A stretch of DNA of 30,049 nucleotides. Origin: Byssothecium circinans. Taxonomy: Eukaryota; Ascomycota; Dothideomycetes; Pleosporales; Massarinaceae. The position numbers were made by a program, and so were the translations under genes. The stretch lies in NCBI GenBank assembly GCA_010015675.1, contig ML976983.1, positions 930,203 to 960,251 of the forward strand. The letters run 5' to 3'. Under the pieces are notes generated by a model. The model was not told the DNA's origin, did no database searches, and saw nothing but the letters and a program-made list of their open reading frames with translations. Positions 12,047 to 22,993 of this stretch are shown piece after piece. Each line of letters begins with the position of its first letter. Position 1 is the first letter of the stretch.

Positions 12047-13040
12047 NNNNNNNNNNNNNNNNNNNNNNNNNNNNNNNNNNNNNNNNNNNNNNNNNNNNNN
12101 NNNNNNNNNNNNNNNNNNNNNNNNNNNNNNNNNNNNNNNNNNNNNNNNNNNNNNNNNNNNNNNNNNNNNNNNNNNNNNNNNNNNNNNNNNNNNNNNNNNN
12201 NNNNNNNNNNNNNNNNNNNNNNNNNNNNNNNNNNNNNNNNNNNNNNNNNNNNNNNNNNNNNNNNNNNNNNNNNNNNNNNNNNNNNNNNNNNNNNNNNNNN
12301 NNNNNNNNNNNNNNNNNNNNNNNNNNNNNNNNNNNNNNNNNNNNNNNNNNNNNNNNNNNNNNNNNNNNNNNNNNNNNNNNNNNNNNNNNNNNNNNNNNNN
12401 NNNNNNNNNNNNNNNNNNNNNNNNNNNNNNNNNNNNNNNNNNNNNNNNNNNNNNNNNNNNNNNNNNNNNNNNNNNNNNNNNNNNNNNNNNNNNNNNNNNN
12501 NNNNNNNNNNNNNNNNNNNNNNNNNNNNNNNNNNNNNNNNNNNNNNNNNNNNNNNNNNNNNNNNNNNNNNNNNNNNNNNNNNNNNNNNNNNNNNNNNNNN
12601 NNNNNNNNNNNNNNNNNNNNNNNNNNNNNNNNNNNNNNNNNNNNNNNNNNNNNNNNNNNNNNNNNNNNNNNNNNNNNNNNNNNNNNNNNNNNNNNNNNNN
12701 NNNNNNNNNNNNNNNNNNNNNNNNNNNNNNNNNNNNNNNNNNNNNNNNNNNNNNNNNNNNNNNNNNNNNNNNNNNNNNNNNNNNNNNNNNNNNNNNNNNN
12801 NNNNNNNNNNNNNNNNNNNNNNNNNNNNNNNNNNNNNNNNNNNNNNNNNNNNNNNNNNNNNNNNNNNNNNNNNNNNNNNNNNNNNNNNNNNNNNNNNNNN
12901 NNNNNNNNNNNNNNNNNNNNNNNNNNNNNNNNNNNNNNNNNNNNNNNNNNNNNNNNNNNNNNNNNNNNNNNNNNNNNNNNNNNNNNNNNNNNNNNNNNNN
13001 NNNNNNNNNNNNNNNNNNNNNNNNNNNNNNNNNNNNNNNN
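12047..13040. other. Assembly gap (994 N)
   Basis: Only N is present. By comparison with copy A the gap should hide about 75 bp of the ~1.07 kb family plus the left part of the nested element ending at 13073. The stated gap length may be an estimate. Confidence 0.98.
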
Positions 13041-13073
13041 CGGTGGTGTGGGCGGTTCGGTGGTGCTTTACGT
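13041..13073. mobile_element. Right tip of a TIR element nested in copy C
   Basis: The 33 bases read GGTGGTGTGGGCGGTTCGGT then GGTGCTTTACGT, followed by TA. This is the copy A type of tip and is free of RIP changes. The bases after it resume the copy C interior at the position equivalent to a TA in copy A near 9415. A second TIR element therefore inserted there, and its body is lost in the gap. Confidence 0.75.
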
Positions 13074-13368
13074 TAATAAGTAAATCCTAAAAGTTATATA
13101 GCCTATTAGTAACGTTTAGCTATTAATCTATAGGTAAAGGTAGGTTTTACTTAAGATTTCTTCTCTTACTAATAACTACTACATTACGTTAGCTATAGCT
13201 ATCTAAATTTAATACCTACTAGATTATATATATATCTATCTAGGTTAAAAATTTGAAAAGAAAATATTAAGGTTTGGCTTTGTTATTAAGATAATACTAT
13301 TTGATTTTCCTTGCCAAGAAATTCTGGCGCGCTCGGTAGTGTGGCGCGCTCAGTAGTGGAATACGTTA

Positions 13369-13569
13369 GTACTAACTATTACTAAGCCTTTTAATGCTTA
13401 ATATTATTTAAGCTTAGATAGGGCATAGAGAATATATAATTTAGAGAACTTAGTATAGCTACCTTTAGAGTATTAGCTATTCTATTTAGCTATATTAGGG
13501 AAAATGATAGGTATCAGCACTACATCTAGGAAGGTATAGATATGCAATATTAAGCTTAATAAATCTTAA
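13369..13569 (+). pseudogene. HET-NACHT-WD40 receptor pseudogene, block 3: C-terminal tail
   Basis: In frame 1 it reads through RIP stops as a tail ending IYNLENLV.LPLEY, then GKMIGISTTSRKV.ICNI, with a stop at 13567-13569. Fungal NACHT-WD40 proteins carry such a tail after the propeller (family form close to TYNSENLLWLP..YRPS..., ending WICN). Finding it directly after the second transposon confirms that the three blocks are one gene. The following 13570-13683 shows no gene. Confidence 0.85.
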
Positions 13570-13765
13570 GAACGTAGGGCTTTTCTATAGAAATAGCTAA
13601 TTATTTTATCATTTTATTATATTTCTATTCTAATAAAGGGGGTTTAGAACAAACTTAAATATTATATTTAAGGTAATTTACTATAACGTATTCTACTATT
13701 AAGCGCGCTAAACTATCAAGCGCTATAGTTTTCCTTAGCAACACTAATACTATACTTATCATGAA

Positions 13766-14787
13766 ATGCCTTAACTAATAAACCCATTACTTATTTAATA
13801 AGAAGGTAGAATTAAGCTTGCCCTTTAGGCTTACTATTTAGGCTAATTTCTAAGCCTCTAACGCGCTGCTGAAGCCTTTAACGTTCGCCATTAAACCCTC
13901 TCTTAACGCACGCGCGGAATCACCTTTCGACTAGAAATAGTTCTAAACTATTTGAAACTGTTCTAAACTAAAGAGGACACGCTTATATAATATATCCTTA
14001 ATCTTAATTTATGAGGATTCGCGCCTACATTAGGCGAAGTGTTAAATATAGCAAATAAACTACTAGGTAAGTAGGGTAGTAAGAAAGTAGGCATTAACTA
14101 GGTAGCATAGTTTGTAAACTATTTAGAACTATTATAAATAGCCTAGAACTATTTAAAGGACTATTAAAGAGTTCTATAGGAGGATCCTAAGGTAGTTAGC
14201 GCGTAGTTTAAGCTTATATAGGATACTAAAGCAAAGTATAGCATACATAATAATGATATACATAACTTTAATAAGACTAGCTTTTAGATAGGTATTATTA
14301 GCTCTATAAAAGTAGTTACTAGCTTAAAGAGGCGAGCAAGGCCTATAATAGTTTAGCTAGGCAATAAAGAGTAGGTAATAGAGATCTAGAGTATATATTT
14401 AAATAGTATATTTACCTTATTATTTATTATATATAAAGGACGCGTCTACATCTCTTTATAGTATTAGGAAGCTAATATACTACGCAATTAGAAGCTTTCA
14501 GTCTTAGAGAATAGATAAATAAATAATAAGCTTAGTCTTACGTAGTTAAAGCACTTTAACGCGCATACAAAGAGCTAAATAGTAGGCGCCTATTAGTTGC
14601 TAATTTTAGATGGCCATGAAAAGCCACCTAAATCAAGATTTCAAGGATTATTATTAAGATAATAAGATCCTTACGCTCTATATGCTACCGCACTTGTTAC
14701 ACATCCTCTAGCTACTTGATATGGTGTTATTCTCGCCATTTAAGCGTAAGTACTCTAAGATCATTTAGGGCTTAGCGTAATAGCGCG
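13766..14787 (+). pseudogene. Pogo/Fot1-type transposase, N-terminal part, RIP-damaged
   Basis: The start ATG is at 13766, in frame with the body. A helix-turn-helix (psq type) appears as RAAEAFNVRH, and a CENP-B-like DNA-binding part as GFAPTLGEV then KKVGIN. The DDE domain follows. Its first box reads HNFNKTSFQIG for an expected NFDETGF (D to N and E to K). Its second box, LILDGHE, keeps the Asp. A single extra A near 14618-14622 shifts the frame after GHE; this is not a RIP change. The third box, LLDMVLFSPFK, keeps the Asp. The Gypsy inserted soon after GLA, in the C-terminal third. The rest resumes at 22229. Confidence 0.85.
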
Positions 14788-15241
14788 TGTTATAAGATAG
14801 TGTATAAGCGCAGCCACGTAGGAATGATACGCTTAGGGAGAGTATTAGATAGTAGGGCGCTAGGAAGGGTCAAGGCGTCAATCACGTGATCATGATCCCG
14901 CTAAGGCTTAAAGATCCTATATATCCTAGGATTAGGCAGAGATCTAGGGAGCAGAAGGAGCAGAAGCTCTAGGCGAGATCAAGAACTCATTAGAGGAATA
15001 GAGTAAGTAGTATAAAGACTAGATAGATTTTCTTTATCTTTCTAATTCTAGTTCTTTGTAGTTAACTCTCTATAGTTTATCTCTTACCTAGATTAATACT
15101 TAGTTATTCTATAGTTTATTATAGAATTAGTTACTTTATACGTTTACCTCTTAAACTACTAAAGACTAACTACCTAACGTATACACTAACTAACCTCCCC
15201 TAATATAGATTAGGATTAGGTAAGTATTCCTATTAGTAATA
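14788..15241 (+). repeat. 5' LTR of Gypsy B
   Basis: This 454-bp repeat runs from TGTTATAAG to GTAATA (expected terminal CA changed to TA by RIP) and is paired with 21775-22228. It retains more GC than its partner, for example ATCACGTGATCATG against ATTACGTAATTATG. Confidence 0.94.
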
Positions 15242-15399
15242 CTTTGACTACCTATAGGTTTAAGAACCTAAACGTACGTTATAGCAGCTCCTGCTACCCT
15301 ACGTACTACTAGCAGTAGTATTAATACACCTACTTTAAGTCTAGTATTAGTGATAGCTAGTTAGGTTAACTAGATATAGCAATAGGCTAAATAAATTAA

Positions 15400-18300
15400 T
15401 AGGTTAATATAGGTGATTACTTAACTCTAAGTCAAGGACACTATACCCTGTAGAAAGATTATAGCGCTAGAAAAGTATAATAGAGGATAAGATAGCTTAA
15501 AGCTATTCCTTACTAATATAGATTTATACTATTAGTTCAACTCTATAACGGGGGATTAAGATAAGATCCTCGCGGCTAGTATACATCTAAAAGATAAGGT
15601 AGCCACTTAGATGCAACTTTTTATAGATGATTATCTTATAAATAAGATAAAGTATTATAAAGATGACATGAAGGCCATCTTTAAAAGCTAGACAGCATTT
15701 AAAGAAAAGATTTAGAAGGTGTTTAGAGAACTTAATAAAGAGACCTAGGTAGAGCAAAAGATATCTCAGATCTAGTAAGAGAGGTTAGTCGCGAAGTATA
15801 TAATAGAGTTTAAGCAGCTATAGTTAAAGATTAATTAGGATGATACGCCATTATGCACAGCCTTCTATAATAGGCTGAAGGAGACTATTAAGGATAGGAT
15901 AATCTATTATAATAAGCTAGATGACTTATAAGATATAATTAACCTAGCTACCTAAATTAATAACTAACTCTATAAATAAGTACTATAGAAGAAGTAAAGG
16001 GACACTATAGTTATTCCTAACTCTAGAAGATATAGAAAGCTAAAGACGCCATAATATAACTATAATAGTAATATAGTAATAATAGATAAAATCTAAAAAA
16101 AAAAAGTAATCTAATAAGGGTAAGGGAAAATAGCTAGATAGCCTAACCCATAAATAATACTAGGAATGTTTTAAGAAGAAAGCATGTCTCTACTTCCGCA
16201 GAGACTACCTAAAGAATTAAGGATAAGCTAGTAAGCTTAGGGTAATTAAGATTAGGATAATTAGATTCTAGGTAACAGGGACTAAGGAAGACGAACTAGA
16301 GATACTATAATAGTAACCTACTCCTTACCTACCTTTAGAATAGGGTTAAGTAATAGAACTATCTAATAAGGATATTAGTAACATGGAACCTATCTTAGCC
16401 TAGATAATAAGCTCTAAAGTTAAGCATAAAATAACTTATCCTTTAAACTAGATAGACAACTACGAGGTCCTTTAATAGCTTAAAGAAGGTCTATGCTAGA
16501 TGTATAGAGGAAACTTACATAAAGGAGACACTTACACCTAAGATATATTTGTACGCGGAGGATATGCTAATGAAGCTGTAGTAGAAGTAATAAAAGAATA
16601 AGGCCTACAGATAAAAGTATGATAAATTAAAGTTAATGATGAATATAGTAAGGTTAATTAGTATAACTATATAAGAGAGCATTATATACTTTATATATAA
16701 GAAAGGAGGAGCGTGTAACACACGCCTAGATAAGCCTCTTACGCCTTACTTCCTAATAAAGATTGCTTAGAAGATGATTGCCACATACACTACTTTAAGT
16801 ACTAGTAACAATGGCATGAACGCCTAGGTTAGAACAGATGCTATGACACGCATTGCTAGCTACATTAGCTAAGTAAGCATGTTGCAGGATACTAGCTAGC
16901 CGGTCAGATAGACGGCAAGGTGTTAGTATATAAAAATAACGCGTGCCTGCACTAATATCCTATAGGGTATCCTAGGGATGATAAATATGAGGAGCTTAAA
17001 TAAAACTAATGCAATGTACTACCTAAGTATATGTTCTACCTCCTCCTAAAGGAAGAAGTAGTATAGACTAGGTGCAGAGCTAACTATAAGCTACTACTCC
17101 CTTCTAAGTGCTTAGCAGACGTATGCTAACGTCACGAATACCTAGCACTTCCTAATGAAATAAAGGAAGATGCCTTTAGAAGGAAGCACGCACTTACATG
17201 ATAAGTATAGTGGACGTTACTAGATTAGTAATACTAGTTACGGAGCCATCTAGAGAGAAGGGTAGCTAAAGATAATATCTTATATACTTAGACTATAAGA
17301 CGCCCTCCTAGAGCTATTAGGAAAGAAAGTTACGCTAACTTGCCTTATGACTAGTGCTACAATAACTTATATCAAGAACATTTATTAGAGAAACTCTAAA
17401 AAGGATTCCTACGAAGGGATGACCTACTAATAGAGCATAGATGCCTATCATAGACAGCGTGTTATAATGACAGCTATCTAATCTACTTATCTAATAAGTA
17501 AGGATTAGGTTAGTTTCTAAAGAAACCTAGAGGGTTAAAAAACTAGAATGCTACTAGGGATAGAGTCACGCTAGTAAGAGCTTTTCTATGATAACCCTAT
17601 ATAACGTATGACACCTAGATCTACTAATTAATTAACTAAAGGTAGAGGTGCGCGTACATAGATGTAGGCTTATAGCACTAGTAGATAGTAGAGCTATATA
17701 GATAATTATCTCCTTATAAGTAGTTAAGAGATTTAACATACCCTATTAAGATAAGGAACGTCTAATATAAGTAGTATTAGCTAATAATAGACTAATATCC
17801 TACGGTAATAGATTCTTAAGGTTAGAAACCTAAGAAGTATCATTCTACGTACTTAGAATTAAGGACATAACATCCCTTAACATTATAGATCTTAGTAAAG
17901 AAGACATGTTAATTAGTTATAATTAGCTTAGGAAGCATAATCCTGCCATAGATTAGTAGAAAGGTATGATGTTCTATTAAGAACTAGCGCGCAAGGTTAC
18001 TAGAACATATTATAGAAGATTAAGCCTAATAATCTAGAGCTTACCTAGTTAGACTAGATGGATTAGTAAGATATTACCTTATAAGATTAAGAAGATCTAT
18101 AAGAAGGACCCTTTATAATTAGGAGTTATTTAGATATAGAAAGTTACGCCTATAAAGGATGAACCCTAACTAATAATACTACTAGAATATAAAGAGTTTT
18201 AAGATCTATTTAAAGAGTAGGAAGAAACCGTATTACTAGACTACTAGGAATAGGATTATAAGATTTACCTAGAAGAAGGCGTGAAGTTACGCCTAGGACT

Positions 18301-21060
18301 AATATATCTACTTACGCAAGACTAGTAGAAGGAGCTAAGGACTTACATTAAAAAGAATATAAGGTAAGGATACATATAAGAGAGTATAAGCCTAATAGCT
18401 TTACTAATTCTCTTTATCCCTAAGAAAAATAGAAAGCTATAACTCTATATAGACTATAGATAGCTTAACCATGTTATAAGGAAGAATTAATACTCTCTTC
18501 CTCTAATCTAGGAACTTATAGACCACCTCTAAGGAGTTAAGTAGATTATAAAATTTAATATATAAGATAGTTTCTATTAAATATAAATAGCTAAGAGCTT
18601 TAAATGACTAACGGCCTTTAAGACTTATTATAGGTTATATAAGTATACAGTTATGCCCTTTAGTTTAACAAACGCGCTAGTAATATTTTAGGCGCTTATT
18701 AATAAAGTACTTTATGAATACTTAGACGTCTTTATAATAGCTTACCTAGACGATATACTAGTATATACGTTAGGAACGCTTAAAGATTATATTAAACATG
18801 TTAAAAAAGTGCTTAGGAAGCTTAGAGAATATTAATTACCCCTATAGCTAGAAAAATGTGAATTCTACGTTATAGAGATGGATTACTTAGGATTTATCAT
18901 CTTACGAGAAGGTATTGCTATAGGCCTAAAGAAAGTTAGGGCTATATAGGATATAAAAGCGCCTAAAATAGTTAAGGACGTGTAATCCTTTTTAGGGTTT
19001 ACAAACTTCTATTAAAAGTTTATTTAGGGGTACTTAAAAACTACGGCGCCTCTTATAGAGATTACTAAGAAGGAAAAGGGATTCTATTAGAGATAGGAAT
19101 AGTAGAGGGCTTTTAAAAAGTTTAAGGAATTATTCTTATTAGCCCTCATGCTATAAATGCATGACCTAGAATAACTACTGCGAGTGGAAACAGATGCATT
19201 AGATTACGCCTTAGGAGTAATCCTCTTATAGTAAGGTAATAATAAGAAGTAGAAACTAGTATTCTACTACTTATAAAAGTTTATAAGCATAGAGCTTAAC
19301 TATGATATTTATAATAAGGAACTACTAGTGATAGTAGACGCCTTTAAATAATAGTAAGCCTAGTTAGTTAGCGCTAAATACTAGGTAGAGGTATATTTAG
19401 ATTACTAAAACCTAATAAGTTTTATAATAACTAAGAAACTTAACTAATAATAGGTTAGATAGGCTAAAATAATAGTAGGCTATAATTTTAAGGTATACTA
19501 TTACTTAGGATTACTAAATAGAGTAGCAGATGCCTTTAGCTAGAAATCTAACCTTTAGGAAATAAATAGACCTATCACGTACGACGTAGTCCTATAGAAG
19601 GGTAGTAATAGTAGTCTAAGATATAATTAACCCTAATTAGTCTAGGTAGCTAGGATTAATTACTAGAGACTAGAGGTACGTAACTTTGCAGACTATAATT
19701 ACTTAACCCTAGAAAAGAGGGTAGAATATAATTTAGTTAAACACCTTAAGGCGAGACCGCCTAGGGATAAGGAGTAATAAATTATACTATGCGAAGCCCT
19801 TACACTAACCCTAATACGAAAACTACATAAGTCTAAAAAATATAGACACCCTAGGATTAATAAAATAGTTTAATAGATTTTAAATAAGTACTTAATACCT
19901 AATGTATAAAAAATAGTTTAGAAAGCAATAGGTAACTATTTAGGATGTTCTAAGAATAAGCCTAAGAGATATAAGCCCTATAGTCTACTTTAATTACTAG
20001 AACTACCTATACGCCCATAGATTAGTATCATGGTGGACTTTATTATAAAGCTCCTAAAATTATTAGAACCTAGATTAGCATAGCTATGTAACTTAATATT
20101 AGTAATTATTAATTAATTAACTAAAGCATTAATATTTATACTAATAGAAGAAATAGTTATAGCTAAAGAAATAGCTTACAAAGTAACTAAGGCACTCATT
20201 AGCTAACATGGTATGCTAGAATAGTTTATTACTAATCATAGAATACTGTTTACCTCTAAATATTAGAGCACGTTCTTAGTAAAACTTAGAGTTAATAAGA
20301 AGCTTTTAACTAGCTTTTATCTATAGATAGATAGTTAGATAGAATAAATAAACTAGACACTAGAATAGTATCTAAGGATGTACACTAATAAGCTATAGGA
20401 TAACTAGGTTAAACTCCTACTAATAGCGTAATTAGCCTATAATAGCATAAGATCTATAATAATAGGATACTTACCGTATTACGCAAACTATGGATATAAG
20501 CTAGTTACTTATTAAAACCCTAAGAACGTTAAGAGTCTTTTAGTAGAAGCTAATGATAAGGCATGACTACTTTACAAATTACATAATGAATTAAGCTAAT
20601 GAATTACTTAATAGAACCTCATGATAGCTAAATTAGTAAATAAGAAAAGGCTTAAGGGACTAACCCTTAAAGAGGGGGATAAAGTTTTCTAATTATAAAA
20701 GAATTTAAAAACTAAACGGCCATGCAATAAACTAGATAACCTCTAAATAGAACTATTCTAGATCCTAGAGGCTAAGAGACTAGTAACGTTTAAACTAGAG
20801 CTCCTTAAAAGCATGCACATATACCCTATCTTTTATAAATTACTCCTTAAACTAGCACCACTGGACGCTAAAGTTAAGACATAAATTAAGCTTAAAGATA
20901 AAGTTTATAAGGTTAAGGAAATTAAGGACCTATAGAAATTTAAACGTTAGTAGAAGTACTTAGTTAAATAGAAGGACTAGCTAGATAGCTAGAATACCTA
21001 GGAACTAATACGAAATCTTATAGATTATAAGGAATTAGTGAAGGACTACTACTAATAGTA
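15400..21060 (+). pseudogene. Gypsy B gag-pol polyprotein, RIP-inactivated
   Basis: A gag capsid-like region lies at about 15600-15960 (MQLFIDDY, then a helical stretch). It is followed near 16185 by a damaged zinc knuckle, CLYFRRDY, whose His appears as Tyr. Reverse transcriptase shows IDYRQLNH near 18445, SLTNAL near 18665 and an intact YLDD at 18743-18754. RNase H shows VETDALDYALG at about 19184. Integrase shows MVDFI at 20030, HGMLE...LFTSKY near 20206-20260 and LQIDS.IE.IN.TLE.YLR near 20320-20380. A chromodomain-like YLVK.KD lies at about 20955-21050. RT, RNase H and integrase share one frame. Stops occur throughout at former Gln/Arg/Trp codons, so no active product is expected. Limits are approximate. 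Confidence 0.88.
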
Positions 21061-21490
21061 TCTAGAGGTGATAACTCCGTGTTTACTAGAAAAGTAGAAA
21101 AGTTAAAGGATAAAGAAGGGTTAAAAGAAGATAAGGAAGGATTAGCCTATAACTAGCCTAGGTTAGCTAATGATAGTTTAGATAGTAGTAGTTTAAGTAA
21201 AGTAGTAGCCTCTATACTTTTTAAAGTCTCTATCTCTTACGTAGCGTCTATTATGCTTAGGACACGGTAATCCTAGTTTATAAAAGAATACTTATAGGCT
21301 TTAAGTTTAGCTAGCTCCACGTAAAGCTGAGCGGACTTAGCCTAAAGCCACGCAGCCTTAACCTTAGAATAAAGAAGTGTAATTTACTTCTTTTCTTTCT
21401 CTATCTATACTTTCTCCTACTCCTCTTTAGGAACAAATAGACTGCACTTAGTATAAACTTAGATATAAGTGGCGCACTAACTAGTAGCTA
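21060..21490 (-). pseudogene. Accessory ORF antisense to Gypsy B, Cys motif plus helical region
   Basis: Opposite to gag-pol, a frame can be read through RIP stops. It has a cysteine motif at 21444-21476 (C-A-T-Y..., then V-Y-T-K-C; the Tyr is probably a former Cys). A Lys/Glu/Ala-rich helical stretch follows (about 21200-21430: KVKAAWL, LYVELAKLKAYK), then a Ser/Pro/Asn-rich end. Position, orientation and motif order parallel the antisense ORF of Gypsy A. Function is unknown and the limits uncertain. About 280 bp between this and the LTR were not resolved. Confidence 0.5.
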
Positions 21491-21774
21491 TATTAATAAA
21501 ATAATAAAGCTTACGCTTTTAATAATGCTTATAACCTAGTGTTATCTCTAGCCCTTAAGAATAGATTTAGTTAGCATAATAATAATAACGCGTGGTTAAT
21601 AACTTAGACGGAACCTTAGGTATAGTTAAGGAAAGGTTAGTAAAACCCTAGAGGAGGTTATAATACTATAAGTAACTAGGGACATGCATAACTTATATAC
21701 TAGCTATAAGAAGAAGAGGCATAGCAGACATACCTCCTAGGATATTAGGATGATAACCTTAAAGAGGGGGATAA

Positions 21775-22228
21775 TGTTATAAGATAGTATATAAGCGCAG
21801 CTACGCAGGAATAATACGCTTAGGGAGAGTATTAGATAGTAGAGCGCTAGGAAGGATTAGGGCGTTAATTACGTAATTATGATCCTACTAAGGCTTAAAG
21901 ATCCTATAGATCCTAGGATTAGGTAGAGATCTAAGGAGTAGAAGGAGTAGAAGCTCTAGGTAGGATTAAAGACTTATTAAAGGAATAGAGTAAGTAGTAT
22001 AAAGACTAGATAGATTTTCTTTATCTTTCTAATTCTAGTTCTTTATAGTTAACTCTCTATAGTTCATCTCTTACCTAGATTAATACTTAGTTATTCTATA
22101 GTTTATTATAGAATTAGTTGCTTTATACGTTTACCTCTTAAACTACTAAAGACTAACTACCTAACGTATACACTAACTAACCTCCCCTAACATAGATTAG
22201 GATTAGGCAAGTATTCCTATTAGTAATA
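21775..22228 (+). repeat. 3' LTR of Gypsy B
   Basis: This 454-bp repeat is the partner of 14788-15241. It is preceded by the polypurine tract and more RIP-altered than its partner. Confidence 0.94.
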
Positions 22229-22952
22229 GGGCGTCTTTTACGTTAATAAGGAAGCGTTCCTACTAGCCTTTAAAGACGCGTTTTTAAGCGTGTTTATGGT
22301 TTAGAACTGTTAAAAGGCCTTTAAGGTAATAAGGCTAGGCCTTCTAAACGCGTAGATAGTACTTAATTACTTTAATATGCGTATACGTACCCTACTAGGA
22401 CCCCTACTACTAAAGGCGCCATAGCTATTAAGGACTCTAAGTAATATACGTGAATTTAGCTTTTAGTTAAAGTTTATACGTGATTCTATTACTTAATCAC
22501 CATGGATGGCGTAGGGTAGGCTTTTACAGCTTATTAAAGATGCTAAGTTAGTGCTGCATAGTACTACGCTTATAAAGTCGCGCATTAAAGACCTTAAAAA
22601 GCAACTTAAGGTAATAACTAAGCGTAAAACACGTAAGTGTAAGTATATTTAGAAGGGTAGTACTATAGAGTATAGTTCTATAGTAGACTAGAATAGTTCT
22701 AAACTATTAAGAATAGTTTAGAACTATAAAAGGGCGAGGGTAGAGGGTGAGAGTAAGGTGTAATAACTATAATAACTAGGTATTTAGCGCTATAGCAACT
22801 GCGGTAAGACTAGGTATAACATAAGAACTTATTAAGCTAATAAAGAGGGTTCTTCTAAGTTAGAGGCTAGTACTTAGTATATATTTTTAGATAGTAATGC
22901 GGACGATAATGATAATGCAGTTAAGTAAATTAGTGTTACTAAGGAAAACTAG
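22229..22952 (+). pseudogene. Pogo/Fot1-type transposase, C-terminal part with CCHC-like tail
   Basis: This continues the transposase of 13766-14787 after Gypsy B. It reads EAFLLAFKDAFLSVF, then FKVIRLGLL and PLLLKAP, as in the tail after the DDE domain of Fot1-type proteins. Basic helices follow. Near 22789-22834 a degraded zinc knuckle reads YSNCGKTRYNIRTY; two Tyr stand where Cys is expected and one where His is expected, all reachable by RIP. An acidic end (DSNADDNDNAV) runs to a stop at 22950-22952, inside the right tip. The tip therefore overlaps the coding end. Confidence 0.8.
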
Positions 22953-22993
22953 CGCGCTTGATAGTTTAGTGCGCTTAATAGTAGAATACGTTA

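Larger units (their letters stand above)
11359..13366. mobile_element. ~1.07 kb non-autonomous TIR element, copy C, with assembly gap and nested insertion
   Basis: The left tip, ATGTATTCCACCACCGAGCG, follows TA (11357-11358). The right tip ends CAGTAGTGGAATACGT before TA (13367-13368). The interior at 11400-12046 matches copy A at 1930-2240 plus 9005-9346, and 13076-13310 matches 9417-9650. The tips differ from those of copy A (GAGCGCGC units with ATTCC instead of GGTTCG units with AAAGC), at both ends. It interrupts the tail of the receptor pseudogene. Confidence 0.82.
14788..22228 (+). mobile_element. Gypsy (Ty3) LTR retrotransposon B, chromovirus type, complete but RIP-inactivated
   Basis: Both LTRs are exactly 454 bp. 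Flanking 5-mers are GCGCG (14783-14787) and GGGCG (22229-22233), a four-of-five target duplication. A polypurine tract AAAGAGGGGGATAA ends at 21774. Gag, RT, RNase H, integrase and a chromodomain appear in that order on the plus strand. The PPT-LTR junction GGGGGATAA/TGTTA is the same as in Gypsy A, but the LTR interiors differ, so they are different families. Confidence 0.93.
13686..22991 (+). mobile_element. Pogo/Fot1-type DNA transposon, ~1.86 kb, split by Gypsy B
   Basis: Inverted tips ACGTATTCTACTATTAAGCG at 13686 and its inverse ending at 22991 are flanked by TA (13684-13685 and 22992-22993). Each tip contains two GAGCGCGC-like units, as in copy C, altered by RIP. Without the nested Gypsy (14788-22228) the element is about 1.86 kb, near the usual ~1.9 kb of Fot1 elements. 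It encodes a transposase on the plus strand in two pieces. It lies about 115 bp beyond the end of the receptor pseudogene. Confidence 0.88.

Noticed and set aside
1..13600. Mitochondrial or other AT-rich organelle DNA
   Set aside because: The stop-codon pattern is explained by C-to-T/G-to-A change of former Gln, Arg and Trp codons in nuclear transposons and an NLR gene. LTRs and TIRs with target duplications are nuclear features.
2245..22228. The two Gypsy elements as copies of the same family
   Set aside because: They share the PPT-LTR junction GGGGGATAA/TGTTA, but LTR length (462 and 454) and LTR sequence differ, and the gag regions do not match.
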